Positions 24,733 through 33,222 of a stretch of 64,000 nt of DNA are shown here, piece by piece. A program made the translations under genes and the position numbers. Under the pieces are notes generated by a model, which ran no database searches, had not been told where the DNA came from, and worked only from the letters and a program-made list of their open reading frames with translations. The stretch is taken from the NCBI RefSeq assembly GCF_013035425.1, contig NZ_WQHX01000001.1, forward strand, positions 434,001 through 498,000. The letters run 5' to 3'. Position 1 is the first letter of the stretch. Every line of letters starts with the position of its first letter. This DNA is from Ruegeria arenilitoris (GTDB lineage: Bacteria > Pseudomonadota > Alphaproteobacteria > Rhodobacterales > Rhodobacteraceae).

Positions 24733-27360
24733 ATGCCTGTAGTTGTTGTAGAATCCCCGGCCAAAGCTAAAACAATCAACAAATATCTTGGCCCTGACTA
24801 CACGGTTTTGGCGTCCTACGGCCATGTGCGCGACTTGCCGCCCAAGGATGGTTCCGTCGACCCCGAGCATGAATTTGCCATGAAATGGGAAGTCGGAAAT
24901 GACAGCCGTAAACACGTCAAAGCCATTGCAGACGCATTGAAAGACGACAACGCCCTGATTCTGGCCACTGACCCCGATCGCGAAGGCGAAGCGATCAGTT
25001 GGCACCTGCAGGAAGCTTTGACCAAACGTCGCTCGATCAAAAAGGACACTGCAGTCAGCCGCGTAACCTTTAATGCGATTACCAAAGATGCAGTGACCGA
25101 AGCGATGCAGCACCCGCGCGAGGTCGATATGCCTCTTGTCGAGGCTTATTTGGCCCGACGAGCGCTGGACTATCTCGTGGGGTTCAACTTGTCGCCTGTG
25201 CTTTGGCGAAAGCTCCCGGGCGCGAAATCCGCAGGCAGAGTGCAATCTGTTTGTTTGCGCCTGATCGTCGAGCGTGAAATGGAGATCGAGGCATTCAAAC
25301 CGGTCGAATACTGGTCGGTAAAAGCGTTGTTCGAAACGCCACGCAGTCAAACTTTTGAAGCTCGCCTTGTTACTTTGGCCGGCAAAAAGCTGGAAAAACA
25401 TGATCTTGCCAACGCCACGCAGGCCGAATTGGCGGTTCAGGCGATCACAAGCCGCGCGTTGAGCGTAACTTCGGTTGAGGCCAAGCCAGCGGCCCGCAAT
25501 CCAAGCGCGCCATTTATGACATCGACTTTGCAGCAAGAGGCCAGTCGAAAATTCGGTATGGGAGCGCGACACGCCATGCAGGTTGCCCAACGCCTGTACG
25601 AAGCCGGCTACATTACTTACATGCGGACCGATGGCATCGACATGGCACCCGAGGCTGTCGCTGACGCAAGGAACGCAATTTCTGACCGTTACGGTGCTGA
25701 ATACGTGCCAACCAGCCCGCGCATGTACAAAAACAAAGCTAAGAACGCTCAGGAGGCACACGAGTGCATTCGCCCGACGGACATGTCGCGGGACACCAAG
25801 GCCCTGAAAGTTACGGATGAAGATCAACGTAAGCTGTATGACCTCATCTGGAAACGCACAATTGCCTGCCAAATGGCTGCTGCAAGGCTGGAGCGCACAA
25901 CAGTCGAAATCGGCAGTGATGATGGGCAAGTTGGCCTGCGCGCTACAGGTCAGGTCGTACTTTTTGACGGTTTCATGCGAGTCTACGAAGAAGGTCGCGA
26001 CGATGTAGCCGACGATGACGAAAAACGCCTGCCTCAAATAATGCAAGGCGATGTTGCGCGTTTTGCTAAATCCTCGTTACGGGATCAATTCACCAAGGCA
26101 ACGACGGACAGCGCCGAAAAGCCGGGGAAAGAGGCGATTTTGTCCGAAAACGAAGCGGTGCTGGCGTTGCAACACCATACGCAGCCCCCACCCCGCTACA
26201 CCGAAGCTACCCTGGTCAAACGAATGGAGGAGCTGGGGATAGGTCGACCGTCCACCTATGCTTCGATTGTCACAACAATTCAAGATCGAGAATACGTACG
26301 CAAGGAAAAGAACCGCTTGATTCCCGAGGAAAAAGGCCGGATCGTCACAATTTTCCTGCTGAATTTCTTTCGTCAATATGTTGGTTATGAATTTACGGCC
26401 AATCTGGAAGAGCAACTAGACGACGTCAGCGCAGGTGATCGCGATTTCAAGGACCTGCTTGGCAAATTCTGGCGCGATTTCTCGGCCGCTATTGGTGAGA
26501 CTTCTGAACTGCGGATTTCCGAAGTTCTGGACAAGCTGGACGAGGTTCTGGCACCCCAACTCTATCCTCCGCGTGAAGACGGGTCTGACCCACGTATCTG
26601 CCCGAAATGCGGGGTTGGACAGCTGCACCTCAAAACTTCGCGAACTGGTGGTTTCGTTGGTTGCGGCAACTATCCGGAATGCACCTATACCCGTCCGATA
26701 GCCGGCGATGGCGCAGAGGGCGACGAACGACTGTTGGGCGAGGACGGCGGCGATGAAATCTGGTTGAAATCCGGTCGATTTGGCCCGTATGTCCAGCGCG
26801 GTGAACCGACACCTGAAAACAAAAAGCCACCGCGCGCTTCACTGCCCCGTGGATGGAATAAGGATGATATGGACCTAAGCAAGGCGCTGACCTTACTTAG
26901 CCTTCCCCGCCAAATCGGGGAGCATCCGGAAGGTGGCATGATAACTTCAAATTTCGGGCGGTTTGGACCGTATTTGATGCATCAGCTGCAGGAAGAGGCC
27001 AAACCAGTTTACGCCAACCTCAAGGACCCCAATGACGTGTTCGAGATCGGCATGAACCGGGCCGTCGAACTTTTAGCTGAAAAACGCGCCAACCCTGGAC
27101 GGCGCGGGCAGGCAGCAGCAAAGCCTTTGAAAGAGTTAGGCGAACATCCAGACGGCGGTGCCATTCAGGTGCTGGATGGTCGCTACGGCCCATATGTAAA
27201 ATGGCAAAAGGTCAATGCAACCCTGCCCAAAGATATAAAACCCGAAGACGTTACTCTGGAAATGGCAGTCGAGCTTGCAAATGAAAAAGCAGCAAAAAAG
27301 GGCGGTCGAAAGAAAGCCGCGCCAAAGAAAAAGGCTTCTACTAGGAAGGCGGCGAGTTAG
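24733..27360 (+). CDS. topA: DNA topoisomerase I
   Basis: An 875-residue type IA topoisomerase that relaxes negative supercoils. The TOPRIM domain at the N-terminus has VVESPAKAKTI and DPDREGEAISWH. The catalytic tyrosine is Y296 in YITYMRTDG. The C-terminal part has one four-cysteine zinc finger (CPKCG ... CGNYPEC) followed by repeated FGRFGPY/GRYGPYV elements and a lysine-rich tail of about 25 residues. A TTGACA at 24655-24660 may be the -35 of its promoter. Confidence 0.97.
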   Translation: MPVVVVESPAKAKTINKYLGPDYTVLASYGHVRDLPPKDGSVDPEHEFAMKWEVGNDSRKHVKAIADALKDDNALILATDPDREGEAISWHLQEALTKRRSIKKDTAVSRVTFNAITKDAVTEAMQHPREVDMPLVEAYLARRALDYLVGFNLSPVLWRKLPGAKSAGRVQSVCLRLIVEREMEIEAFKPVEYWSVKALFETPRSQTFEARLVTLAGKKLEKHDLANATQAELAVQAITSRALSVTSVEAKPAARNPSAPFMTSTLQQEASRKFGMGARHAMQVAQRLYEAGYITYMRTDGIDMAPEAVADARNAISDRYGAEYVPTSPRMYKNKAKNAQEAHECIRPTDMSRDTKALKVTDEDQRKLYDLIWKRTIACQMAAARLERTTVEIGSDDGQVGLRATGQVVLFDGFMRVYEEGRDDVADDDEKRLPQIMQGDVARFAKSSLRDQFTKATTDSAEKPGKEAILSENEAVLALQHHTQPPPRYTEATLVKRMEELGIGRPSTYASIVTTIQDREYVRKEKNRLIPEEKGRIVTIFLLNFFRQYVGYEFTANLEEQLDDVSAGDRDFKDLLGKFWRDFSAAIGETSELRISEVLDKLDEVLAPQLYPPREDGSDPRICPKCGVGQLHLKTSRTGGFVGCGNYPECTYTRPIAGDGAEGDERLLGEDGGDEIWLKSGRFGPYVQRGEPTPENKKPPRASLPRGWNKDDMDLSKALTLLSLPRQIGEHPEGGMITSNFGRFGPYLMHQLQEEAKPVYANLKDPNDVFEIGMNRAVELLAEKRANPGRRGQAAAKPLKELGEHPDGGAIQVLDGRYGPYVKWQKVNATLPKDIKPEDVTLEMAVELANEKAAKKGGRKKAAPKKKASTRKAAS

Positions 27361-27396
27361 GTAGAAATACCACTGTCCCTTTGGTTTCATTGACTT

Positions 27397-27442
27397 CCCA
27401 ATGACGCGACGGCACAACCTGCTTCGTCACCATGTCATTGGG
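27397..27442 (+). promoter_or_regulatory. 5'-leader hairpin overlapping the scoA ribosome-binding site
   Basis: CCCAATGAC (27397-27405) pairs perfectly with GTCATTGGG (27434-27442). Inside, GACG (27408-27411) pairs with CGTC (27425-27428) and GCA (27412-27414) with TGC (27420-27422). The 3' arm covers the first bases of the GGGGGAG site that serves the ATG at 27453, so folding would limit initiation. Confidence 0.5.
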
Positions 27443-27452
27443 GGAGTTTTCC

Positions 27453-28157
27453 ATGAACAAAGTCTATGCCAATGCCAATGAGGCGCTCGACGGAGTGATC
27501 TCAGACGGCATGATGATCGCCGCAGGCGGATTTGGCCTGTGCGGGATTCCTGAGCTGCTGCTTGAGGCCATCAAAAACTCAGGTGCGCAGAACCTGACTT
27601 TCGCGTCGAACAACGCTGGCGTCGACGATTTCGGGATCGGCATCCTGTTGCAAACTAAGCAGGTCAAAAAGATGATCAGCTCTTACGTCGGTGAAAACGC
27701 AGAATTCATGCGTCAGTACCTGAGTGGCGAGCTGGAATTGGAATTCAACCCACAGGGCACGCTGGCCGAAAGAATGCGGGCAGGAGGTGCAGGAATTCCC
27801 GGTTTTTATACAAAAACTGGTGTCGGAACAGTTATTGCCGAAGGCAAAGAGCATAAAGATTTCGATGGTGAGACTTATATTCTCGAAGAAGGAATATTTG
27901 CCGATCTCGCTATCGTGAAGGCTTGGAAAGCTGATGACACTGGGAACCTGGTGTTCCGCAAAACAGCGCGAAATTTCAACGTGCCCGCAGCAACTTGCGG
28001 TAAGATTTGTATCGCCGAAGTGGAAGAAATTGTTCCGCGCGGTTCATTAGACCCCGACTCGATTCATCTTCCCGGAATCTATGTTCATCGTTTGATTCAG
28101 GGCGAGCATGAAAAGCGCATCGAACAACGCACCACCCGCAAGAAGGAGGAGGCATAA
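27453..28157 (+). CDS. scoA: 3-oxoacid CoA-transferase subunit A
   Basis: A 234-residue alpha subunit of a family I CoA transferase that moves CoA from succinyl-CoA to a 3-oxoacid such as acetoacetate. Signature: FGLCGIPE near residue 30 and the SNNAGVDDFGIGILL segment. The C-terminus has FNVPAATCGKICIAEVEEIV. Its stop overlaps the start of the beta subunit (ATG within TAATG). The ATG at 27453 follows a strong GGGGGAG site. Confidence 0.93.
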   Translation: MNKVYANANEALDGVISDGMMIAAGGFGLCGIPELLLEAIKNSGAQNLTFASNNAGVDDFGIGILLQTKQVKKMISSYVGENAEFMRQYLSGELELEFNPQGTLAERMRAGGAGIPGFYTKTGVGTVIAEGKEHKDFDGETYILEEGIFADLAIVKAWKADDTGNLVFRKTARNFNVPAATCGKICIAEVEEIVPRGSLDPDSIHLPGIYVHRLIQGEHEKRIEQRTTRKKEEA

Positions 28158-28783
28158 TGCCCTGGGACCGCAATCAGATGGCCGCGCGGGCGGCGCAAGA
28201 ACTAGAAGACGGAATGTACGTAAACCTGGGCATCGGAATCCCGACGCTGGTGGCTAACTATGTGGGCGACAAAGATATTACTCTGCAGTCTGAAAACGGC
28301 ATGTTGGGGATGGGCCCCTTCCCCTTCGAAGGTGACGAGGATCCTGACCTGATCAACGCAGGTAAACAGACGATCACAGAACTTTCCCGCACGGCTTATT
28401 TCGACAGTGCCACGTCATTTGCAATGATTCGGGGCGGCAAGATCGCTGCTGCGGTTCTGGGTGCAATGGAAGTAGACGAGGAAGGTGATCTGGCGAACTG
28501 GATGATTCCGGGGGTTTTGGTCAAGGGCATGGGCGGAGCCATGGATCTGGTCGCGGGCGTCGGTCGGGTGATCGTTGTGATGGATCACACAAACAAGCAC
28601 GGCAAATCCAAGCTGCTGCAGAAATGTACCCTGCCGTTGACCGGCAAAAAGGTGGTGGATCGCATTATTACCAACCTTGGGGTTCTCGATGTGGTGGACG
28701 GTGGTCTCAAGATCGTCGAAATTGCCGATGGTGTCACAGAAGACGAAATCCGTGGTGCTACCGAGGCAAAAATCGTCAATTGA
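28157..28783 (+). CDS. scoB: 3-oxoacid CoA-transferase subunit B
   Basis: A 208-residue beta subunit of the CoA transferase. The catalytic glutamate is E46 in SENGMLGMGP, which forms the glutamyl-CoA thioester. NLGIGIPTLVANY at the N-terminus and KVVDRIITNLGV near the C-terminus are typical. Together with the alpha subunit it supports ketone-body or poly-hydroxybutyrate use. A terminator follows. Confidence 0.94.
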   Translation: MPWDRNQMAARAAQELEDGMYVNLGIGIPTLVANYVGDKDITLQSENGMLGMGPFPFEGDEDPDLINAGKQTITELSRTAYFDSATSFAMIRGGKIAAAVLGAMEVDEEGDLANWMIPGVLVKGMGGAMDLVAGVGRVIVVMDHTNKHGKSKLLQKCTLPLTGKKVVDRIITNLGVLDVVDGGLKIVEIADGVTEDEIRGATEAKIVN

Positions 28784-28797
28784 TCCGACGGCAACTG

Positions 28798-28827
28798 AAG
28801 AGGACCGCTGATTAACTGGCCTCTTTT
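28798..28827. terminator. intrinsic terminator after scoB
   Basis: The stem AAGAGG/CCTCTT, extended by CC/GG past a bulged A, is followed by T's on the plus strand. It lies between the convergent scoB and transglycosylase genes and touches the latter's stop codon. Confidence 0.65.
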
Positions 28828-29692
28828 AATTCATGGTTTGAAACACGCAGCCGTCCGAAAAGAACTCGGGCGGCGACGTGCACAGGGCACGGGCCACTTG
28901 AAACGCCGCTAACACTTTTGGAACATAGTCACGAGTTTCTGCGTAAGGCGGAACGCCACCGTGCTTGCGAACAGCGCCCTCACCTGCGTTATATCCTGCC
29001 AAAACCAAGATTGGGTCGTCACCGAACTCGTCCATCAACCAATCAAGGTACTTTACACCACCCGAGATGTTTTGTTCGGGTTTGAGGCTATCCTTAACAC
29101 CGAACCGGGCAGCAGTCGCAGGCATCAACTGCATCAGTCCCTGCGCACCGGCCGAGCTGACGGCATCCACACGCCCAGCAGATTCTACTGAAATAACTGC
29201 AAGAACAAGTGCCGGAGACACGTCTGTACCAACTGTCGAGCGCAAAATGTCGACACCCCTCTGTTCGGCTATGTTTTGCAATGTCTGCAATCTCGGCGCC
29301 GCGACTCCAATCGAAGACAAGGCCTTAAAAGCATCCCGGAGCCGTCCAGAGCTTGCATGAGCCATCTCAGGCGACACGCGGTTCCAAAACGCTTTGTAAG
29401 ATCCAACAGGCTTGGCTACGTCTCCTACTGGTGGAGCCGCCGAAGCGGGCGGCTCAGCCCGGGCGATGATTGCGGGAACGTCCAGGTCGTTTCCCGTGCT
29501 AGGGGCCGATGGAGAATTCGCGTGCTGCTCGGGTGTAATTTGAATCATAACCCGCGCGCGCGTACCGGGCGCTGGCGCCTTGATACGTTTGTAAACACCG
29601 CGCGGTTCTTGCTCGGTTGCGGACAATGGTGTCACACTAACCAGAAGAAACACCGCAACGCTGACACATGAAAATGCGTCCCGGAAATTCAT
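28826..29692 (-). CDS. secreted lytic transglycosylase (SLT domain)
   Basis: A 288-residue exported protein with signal peptide (about 1-26), a low-complexity Pro/Ala linker up to residue 95, then a C-terminal lysozyme-like SLT domain. The catalytic glutamate is E170 in VISVESAG, followed by SSAGAQGLMQLMPATA and AGYNAGEGAV, all typical of family 23 lytic transglycosylases that cut peptidoglycan. It may open the wall for envelope machines; it lies upstream of and divergent from the Tad pilus locus, which makes a role in pilus passage conceivable. Confidence 0.9.
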   Translation of the reverse strand: MNFRDAFSCVSVAVFLLVSVTPLSATEQEPRGVYKRIKAPAPGTRARVMIQITPEQHANSPSAPSTGNDLDVPAIIARAEPPASAAPPVGDVAKPVGSYKAFWNRVSPEMAHASSGRLRDAFKALSSIGVAAPRLQTLQNIAEQRGVDILRSTVGTDVSPALVLAVISVESAGRVDAVSSAGAQGLMQLMPATAARFGVKDSLKPEQNISGGVKYLDWLMDEFGDDPILVLAGYNAGEGAVRKHGGVPPYAETRDYVPKVLAAFQVARALCTSPPEFFSDGCVFQTMN

Positions 29693-30043
29693 TTTGCCTG
29701 CCTCATCTATTCTTTTGGATCATTTTGAACATTGAAACGGCCCTCAAAGCCAGAAAAACAAAGCGAAATAGGGCGATTTCGCCTCATTTGCCGTAAAATT
29801 GCATCGCCTAAACTGGTATGGTTAAAAAAGATTGCAACATTTTTTGTTTAATTTCAAAGTGTTAAAAATTTTGCCGTCAAAAAATTAAGCTTTTCACAAA
29901 AAAAAATGTGTTTGGCCCAATTCCTGCCACGCACAACAGGCAAAACTATCCCCATGCCGAGACGATCGGGAGCGGACCGAGAGAGAAAGCTCTGTAAGAC
30001 GCCGAGGTTAATTAACTGTTTGATCCTTTAGGAGGGACGCAAC
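29693..30043. other. AT-rich divergent region upstream of the Tad locus
   Basis: No gene is visible in 351 bases. It is markedly A+T-rich with several A and T tracts (especially 29820-29910). It includes a possible sigma-54-like element, GG and GC ten bases apart (29914-29915 and 29926-29927), and a TTAATTAAC motif (about 30008-30016) that resembles a CtrA half-site. It must hold the promoters of the transglycosylase and of the first Flp gene. Confidence 0.5.
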
Positions 30044-30241
30044 ATGATCAAGTTCATCAAGAACTTCCGTAAAGACGAAGACGGCGCCGTAACAGTTGAC
30101 TGGGTCGTTCTGACCGCAGCCGTAGTTGCTCTGGCCGCAATTGCTTATAACCAAGTTCGCACCGGTGCCAGCGATCTGGCAGGCGACGTTCAGTCCGCTC
30201 TGACCAGCGCGACCGTTACAACTCCGACCTTTGGCAACTAA
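30044..30241 (+). CDS. Flp-type IVb pilin, first copy
   Basis: A 65-residue prepilin with a short basic leader ending in Gly14 (KDEDG), then AVTVDWVVLTAAVVALAA as the start of the mature hydrophobic helix. The usual Glu at +5 is Asp19 and the following Tyr is Trp20, a pattern seen in Rhodobacteraceae Flp pilins. The prepilin peptidase encoded at 40.2 kb would cleave after Gly14. A strong AGGAGG site precedes it and a terminator follows, so it may be made in excess over the assembly proteins. Confidence 0.93.
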   Translation: MIKFIKNFRKDEDGAVTVDWVVLTAAVVALAAIAYNQVRTGASDLAGDVQSALTSATVTTPTFGN

Positions 30242-30270
30242 TTCGGTCGTGAGTTTCAAAACATGATGGG

Positions 30271-30308
30271 GGCCTTGCCTTTGCTTAAAGGCATGGCCCT
30301 TTTCTTTT
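30271..30308 (+). terminator. terminator/attenuator after the first Flp gene
   Basis: The stem GGCCTTGCCTTT with its near-complement AAAGGCATGGCC (one mismatch) and a 4-base loop is followed by a T-rich run. It would let the abundant pilin mRNA end here with partial read-through to the next genes. Confidence 0.75.
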
Positions 30309-30334
30309 AGCTCCAAGAAACCTGGTTTAGTGTA

Positions 30335-30529
30335 ATGTTGAAAAAATTCATGAATTTCGCGAATGACGAGGGCGGTGCAATTACCGCTGACTGGGTTGTG
30401 ATAACGGCAGGGGTCGTTGGTCTGGGTGCTCTGATGTATTATTACATGCACGAGCCACTACGACATGTGGATGAGCAAAGCGGACAAGTCCTTGCGAGCG
30501 TCGTGGTCGAACCTATTTCGTTTGAATAA
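30335..30529 (+). CDS. second Flp-like pilin
   Basis: A 64-residue prepilin-like protein with the same layout as the first: basic N-terminus, Gly14 cleavage site (NDEGG), then AITADWVVITAGVVGLGAL, again with Asp at +5 and Trp at +6. The mature C-terminus is different (YMHEPLRHVDEQSGQ), so it may be a minor or alternative pilin. It follows the terminator of the first copy by about 25 bases. Confidence 0.85.
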   Translation: MLKKFMNFANDEGGAITADWVVITAGVVGLGALMYYYMHEPLRHVDEQSGQVLASVVVEPISFE

Positions 30530-30651
30530 AAAAGATAAATCTCTGCTCGCTGCTCAACGCCCTCTGAAAAAAATTAGAATTTCAGAATATCATCTGCGAT
30601 TGTCCCACTTTTCGACACAATTCCAAATTAACGTTGACACTGAACCAATGT

Positions 30652-30664
30652 GACGCGACGCGTC
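30652..30664. promoter_or_regulatory. 13-bp palindrome upstream of cpaB
   Basis: GACGCG-A-CGCGTC lies about 36 bases before the CpaB start, in the 171-base gap after the second pilin gene. It is a candidate operator; nothing else in the sequence identifies the binding protein. Confidence 0.35.
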
Positions 30665-30700
30665 TCATAATCTTTGGAACCAAAATTAAACGAGGGACAA

Positions 30701-31582
30701 ATGCGGGCTGTTTTTGGACTTGTCCTGATCATCGGGGTCGCACTGGCAGGCGGAGCCGTCTACATGGCGCGTGAATACATCACCGAGAATCAGGCTAAAT
30801 TAGCGCTCGAGCGACAACTACGTGAGGAAGCTCTGGCCAATGCGAAAGTCGAAGTTGTTCCCACTGTAGACGTAATCGTTTCGAATCGCGCTCTGAGATA
30901 TGGGGAAAAGCTAATTCCTGAAGACGTGCGCACGGTACAATGGCCCGAAAATGCCATACCAGAAGGCTCGTTCCTTGATATGACCGTTCTTTTCCCGGAA
31001 ACCGGGGACAATGAACGATTCGTTTTGCGCGCTATGGAAAAAGACGAAGCTTTGATGGCTGTTAAGGTTACAGCGCCGGGCCAGTCTGCCGGTCTTACGT
31101 CACAGTTGAAAAAGGGTATGCGCGCATTCGCAATCAGCGTTGATGTCGCTTCGGGGGTGTCTGGATTCTTGCGCCCCGGCGACAGTGTCGACGTTTACTG
31201 GACTGGATCCCTAAGAGGCGCCGTTGATGGCGCAGCCGGCGAAATAACGCGGCTGATCCAAACCAATATTGAACTTATTGCCGTCGACCAAACCGCCGGT
31301 TCCGACATAACTGGCGCGACGATTGCGCGAACCGTCACAGTAGCGGCGACACCCGAACAGATTGCCGCTTTGGCACAGGCGCAAAACACTGGTCGGCTGT
31401 CATTGGCTCTTGTCGGCGTTCAGGACGAAACTGTAGCTAGTGCAATAGAAGTTGACCAACGCAAGCTGCTGGGCATCCAAGAAGCCGCGCCGGTGCAAAT
31501 GATTGAAGAAGAAGAGGTTTGCACCATAAAAACGCGCCGAGGCGGCGAAATGGTAGTCACGCAGATTCCCTGCACAAACTGA
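30701..31582 (+). CDS. cpaB: Flp pilus assembly protein CpaB (RcpC)
   Basis: A 293-residue inner-membrane-anchored periplasmic protein with one N-terminal helix (about 5-24), a SAF domain (about 50-110) and an RcpC/CpaB domain with FAISVDVASGVSGFLRPGDSVDVYW. It helps the CpaC secretin and is required for Flp export. ATG 30701 follows a GAGGGA site; a longer in-frame start was rejected. Its end has two cysteines (CTIKTRRGGEMVVTQIPC). Confidence 0.93.
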   Translation: MRAVFGLVLIIGVALAGGAVYMAREYITENQAKLALERQLREEALANAKVEVVPTVDVIVSNRALRYGEKLIPEDVRTVQWPENAIPEGSFLDMTVLFPETGDNERFVLRAMEKDEALMAVKVTAPGQSAGLTSQLKKGMRAFAISVDVASGVSGFLRPGDSVDVYWTGSLRGAVDGAAGEITRLIQTNIELIAVDQTAGSDITGATIARTVTVAATPEQIAALAQAQNTGRLSLALVGVQDETVASAIEVDQRKLLGIQEAAPVQMIEEEEVCTIKTRRGGEMVVTQIPCTN

Positions 31583-31608
31583 CCGAATTTCAGCCTGTTA
31601 ATGAAAAC

Positions 31609-31633
31609 AAGGTCGCGCCGATGGCGCGGCCTT
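31609..31633 (+). terminator. hairpin between cpaB and cpaC
   Basis: AAGGTCGCGCC/GGCGCGGCCTT, 11 bp with one G-U pair and a three-base loop; no T-tract follows. It probably acts as a processing or attenuation element in the Tad transcript. Confidence 0.4.
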
Positions 31634-31798
31634 GGTCGTTCTTGTCCATTCAATTCGAATCTATTGTTGCGTATTATCCACATAAGGAAAATTCCGGAAA
31701 CCATTGATTATTGCAATAAATCCGGATTTAGAGCAGGGTTCAAAGGCATAGGGCATTAGACCCATAAAAATAGAGTGGTGATCGGAGAGGCAGGTCAC

Positions 31799-33205
31799 AT
31801 GACAATACGTTCCTGGATAGGCGCAACCCTTATGGGGTTGACGCTCGTTATGGGTCCAATCGGCGGTGCCGCTTGGGCTGAAAATCTTCGTGTGGTTAAG
31901 AAGGGTACGGCTGAGACGCTAAATGTCCCGATTAACCGCGCTATTGTGGTCGAAAGCGAACAACCTTTCGCGGATATCAGCATTGCCAATGCTGGCATCG
32001 CGGATATCTCAACGCTCTCGGACCGTACAATATATATATTGGGCCGCGCGCCAGGGACCACGACCCTGACGATGTTTGACGGCGCAGGTAATCTTATCAC
32101 AAATGTCCGCGTTCGTGTTTCGCCGGACGTGTCCGAATTTAAAGAGAGGCTGCGGCAGATCCTGCCGAACGAGCCGATCGAAGTACGTACCGCCAACGAT
32201 GGCATCGTTCTGTCGGGCACTGTCTCAAGCAGCGCCCGCTTGGCGCGAGCACTTGAGCTGGCAGAACGCTACGCGCCTGAACGGGTATCGAACCTGATGA
32301 ACGTTGGTGGCGTACAGCAAGTTATGCTGAAAGTGCGCTTTGCCGAGATGAGACGGCAGGTGGCCAAGAGCCTCTCGACGTCGTTAGGTTTTGGCGGCAG
32401 CGACGTGACAGGCGGCTTCAATTCGTTGAACAGCCAAGGTCGATTGAACAACGCCTTGGCGAACAACATCCCGTTTGCACAGACCAATACAGGCGCGATC
32501 CTATTCGGGTTTGGCGCCGGATCTACCCAAGTCCGTTTGTTGCTTGAAGCCCTCGAAAGTAAAGGGTTAGCTCGTACATTGGCCGAGCCGAACTTGTCTG
32601 CACTGTCTGGTCAGGAAGCGACTTTCCTCGCTGGCGGTGAGGTTCCTATCCCTGTCCCACAGGATGACGGTGTGGTTGCCATCGAATACAAGTCTTTCGG
32701 TGTCGAGATCGACTTTGTCCCACGCGTAGTCGACGGCGACCTGATCAATCTGGAAATGGCAACTTCTGTTTCTAGCATCGATCCAAATACGAACTTCACA
32801 ATCAATGGTGACACCGTTCCCAGTTTTGTCGTCCGTCAGACCAGCACAACTGTTGAGCTGCGCGACGGCGAAAGCTTTGCGATTGCGGGCCTGATTCAGG
32901 ACGACTTCACCGACCTGAACAACCAGATACCTTGGCTTGGAGACGTCCCGGTTCTTGGTGCCTTGTTCCGCAGCGCAGAATACCAGCGCGATCAAAGCGA
33001 GCTTGTCATTATCATCACCGCCCATCTGGTGTCTCCGACACGCGGCGAGGCCTTGGCCCTGCCAACAGATCGGGTCAAACCACCCAGCGAATTCGACCTG
33101 TTCATTAACGGCAAGATTGCTCACACTGAACGTGCTGGAAACGGTGCAGCTTCGGAAGTGGCCAGACAAGACTTTGGCAATTCCTACGGCTACGTCCTGG
33201 ATTGA
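31799..33205 (+). CDS. cpaC: Tad secretin CpaC (RcpA)
   Basis: A 468-residue outer-membrane secretin through which Flp fibres exit. Signal peptide (about 1-28), an N-terminal pilus-assembly domain with VVESEQPFADISIANAGIAD, a BON-like segment (IEVRTANDGIVLSGTVSS), then the C-terminal secretin domain with VRLLLEALESKGLARTLAEPNL and VPVLGALFRS. The ATG at 31799 follows a GGAGAGG site. The following gene is an OmpA-like lipoprotein. Confidence 0.95.
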   Translation: MTIRSWIGATLMGLTLVMGPIGGAAWAENLRVVKKGTAETLNVPINRAIVVESEQPFADISIANAGIADISTLSDRTIYILGRAPGTTTLTMFDGAGNLITNVRVRVSPDVSEFKERLRQILPNEPIEVRTANDGIVLSGTVSSSARLARALELAERYAPERVSNLMNVGGVQQVMLKVRFAEMRRQVAKSLSTSLGFGGSDVTGGFNSLNSQGRLNNALANNIPFAQTNTGAILFGFGAGSTQVRLLLEALESKGLARTLAEPNLSALSGQEATFLAGGEVPIPVPQDDGVVAIEYKSFGVEIDFVPRVVDGDLINLEMATSVSSIDPNTNFTINGDTVPSFVVRQTSTTVELRDGESFAIAGLIQDDFTDLNNQIPWLGDVPVLGALFRSAEYQRDQSELVIIITAHLVSPTRGEALALPTDRVKPPSEFDLFINGKIAHTERAGNGAASEVARQDFGNSYGYVLD

Positions 33206-33222
33206 TGGAAAGGATAGAACCA

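Noticed and set aside
24703..26046. Long open frame (447 codons) on the minus strand opposite topA
   Set aside because: It is antisense to a well-supported topoisomerase gene, has no recognisable family and reflects the codon bias of topA.
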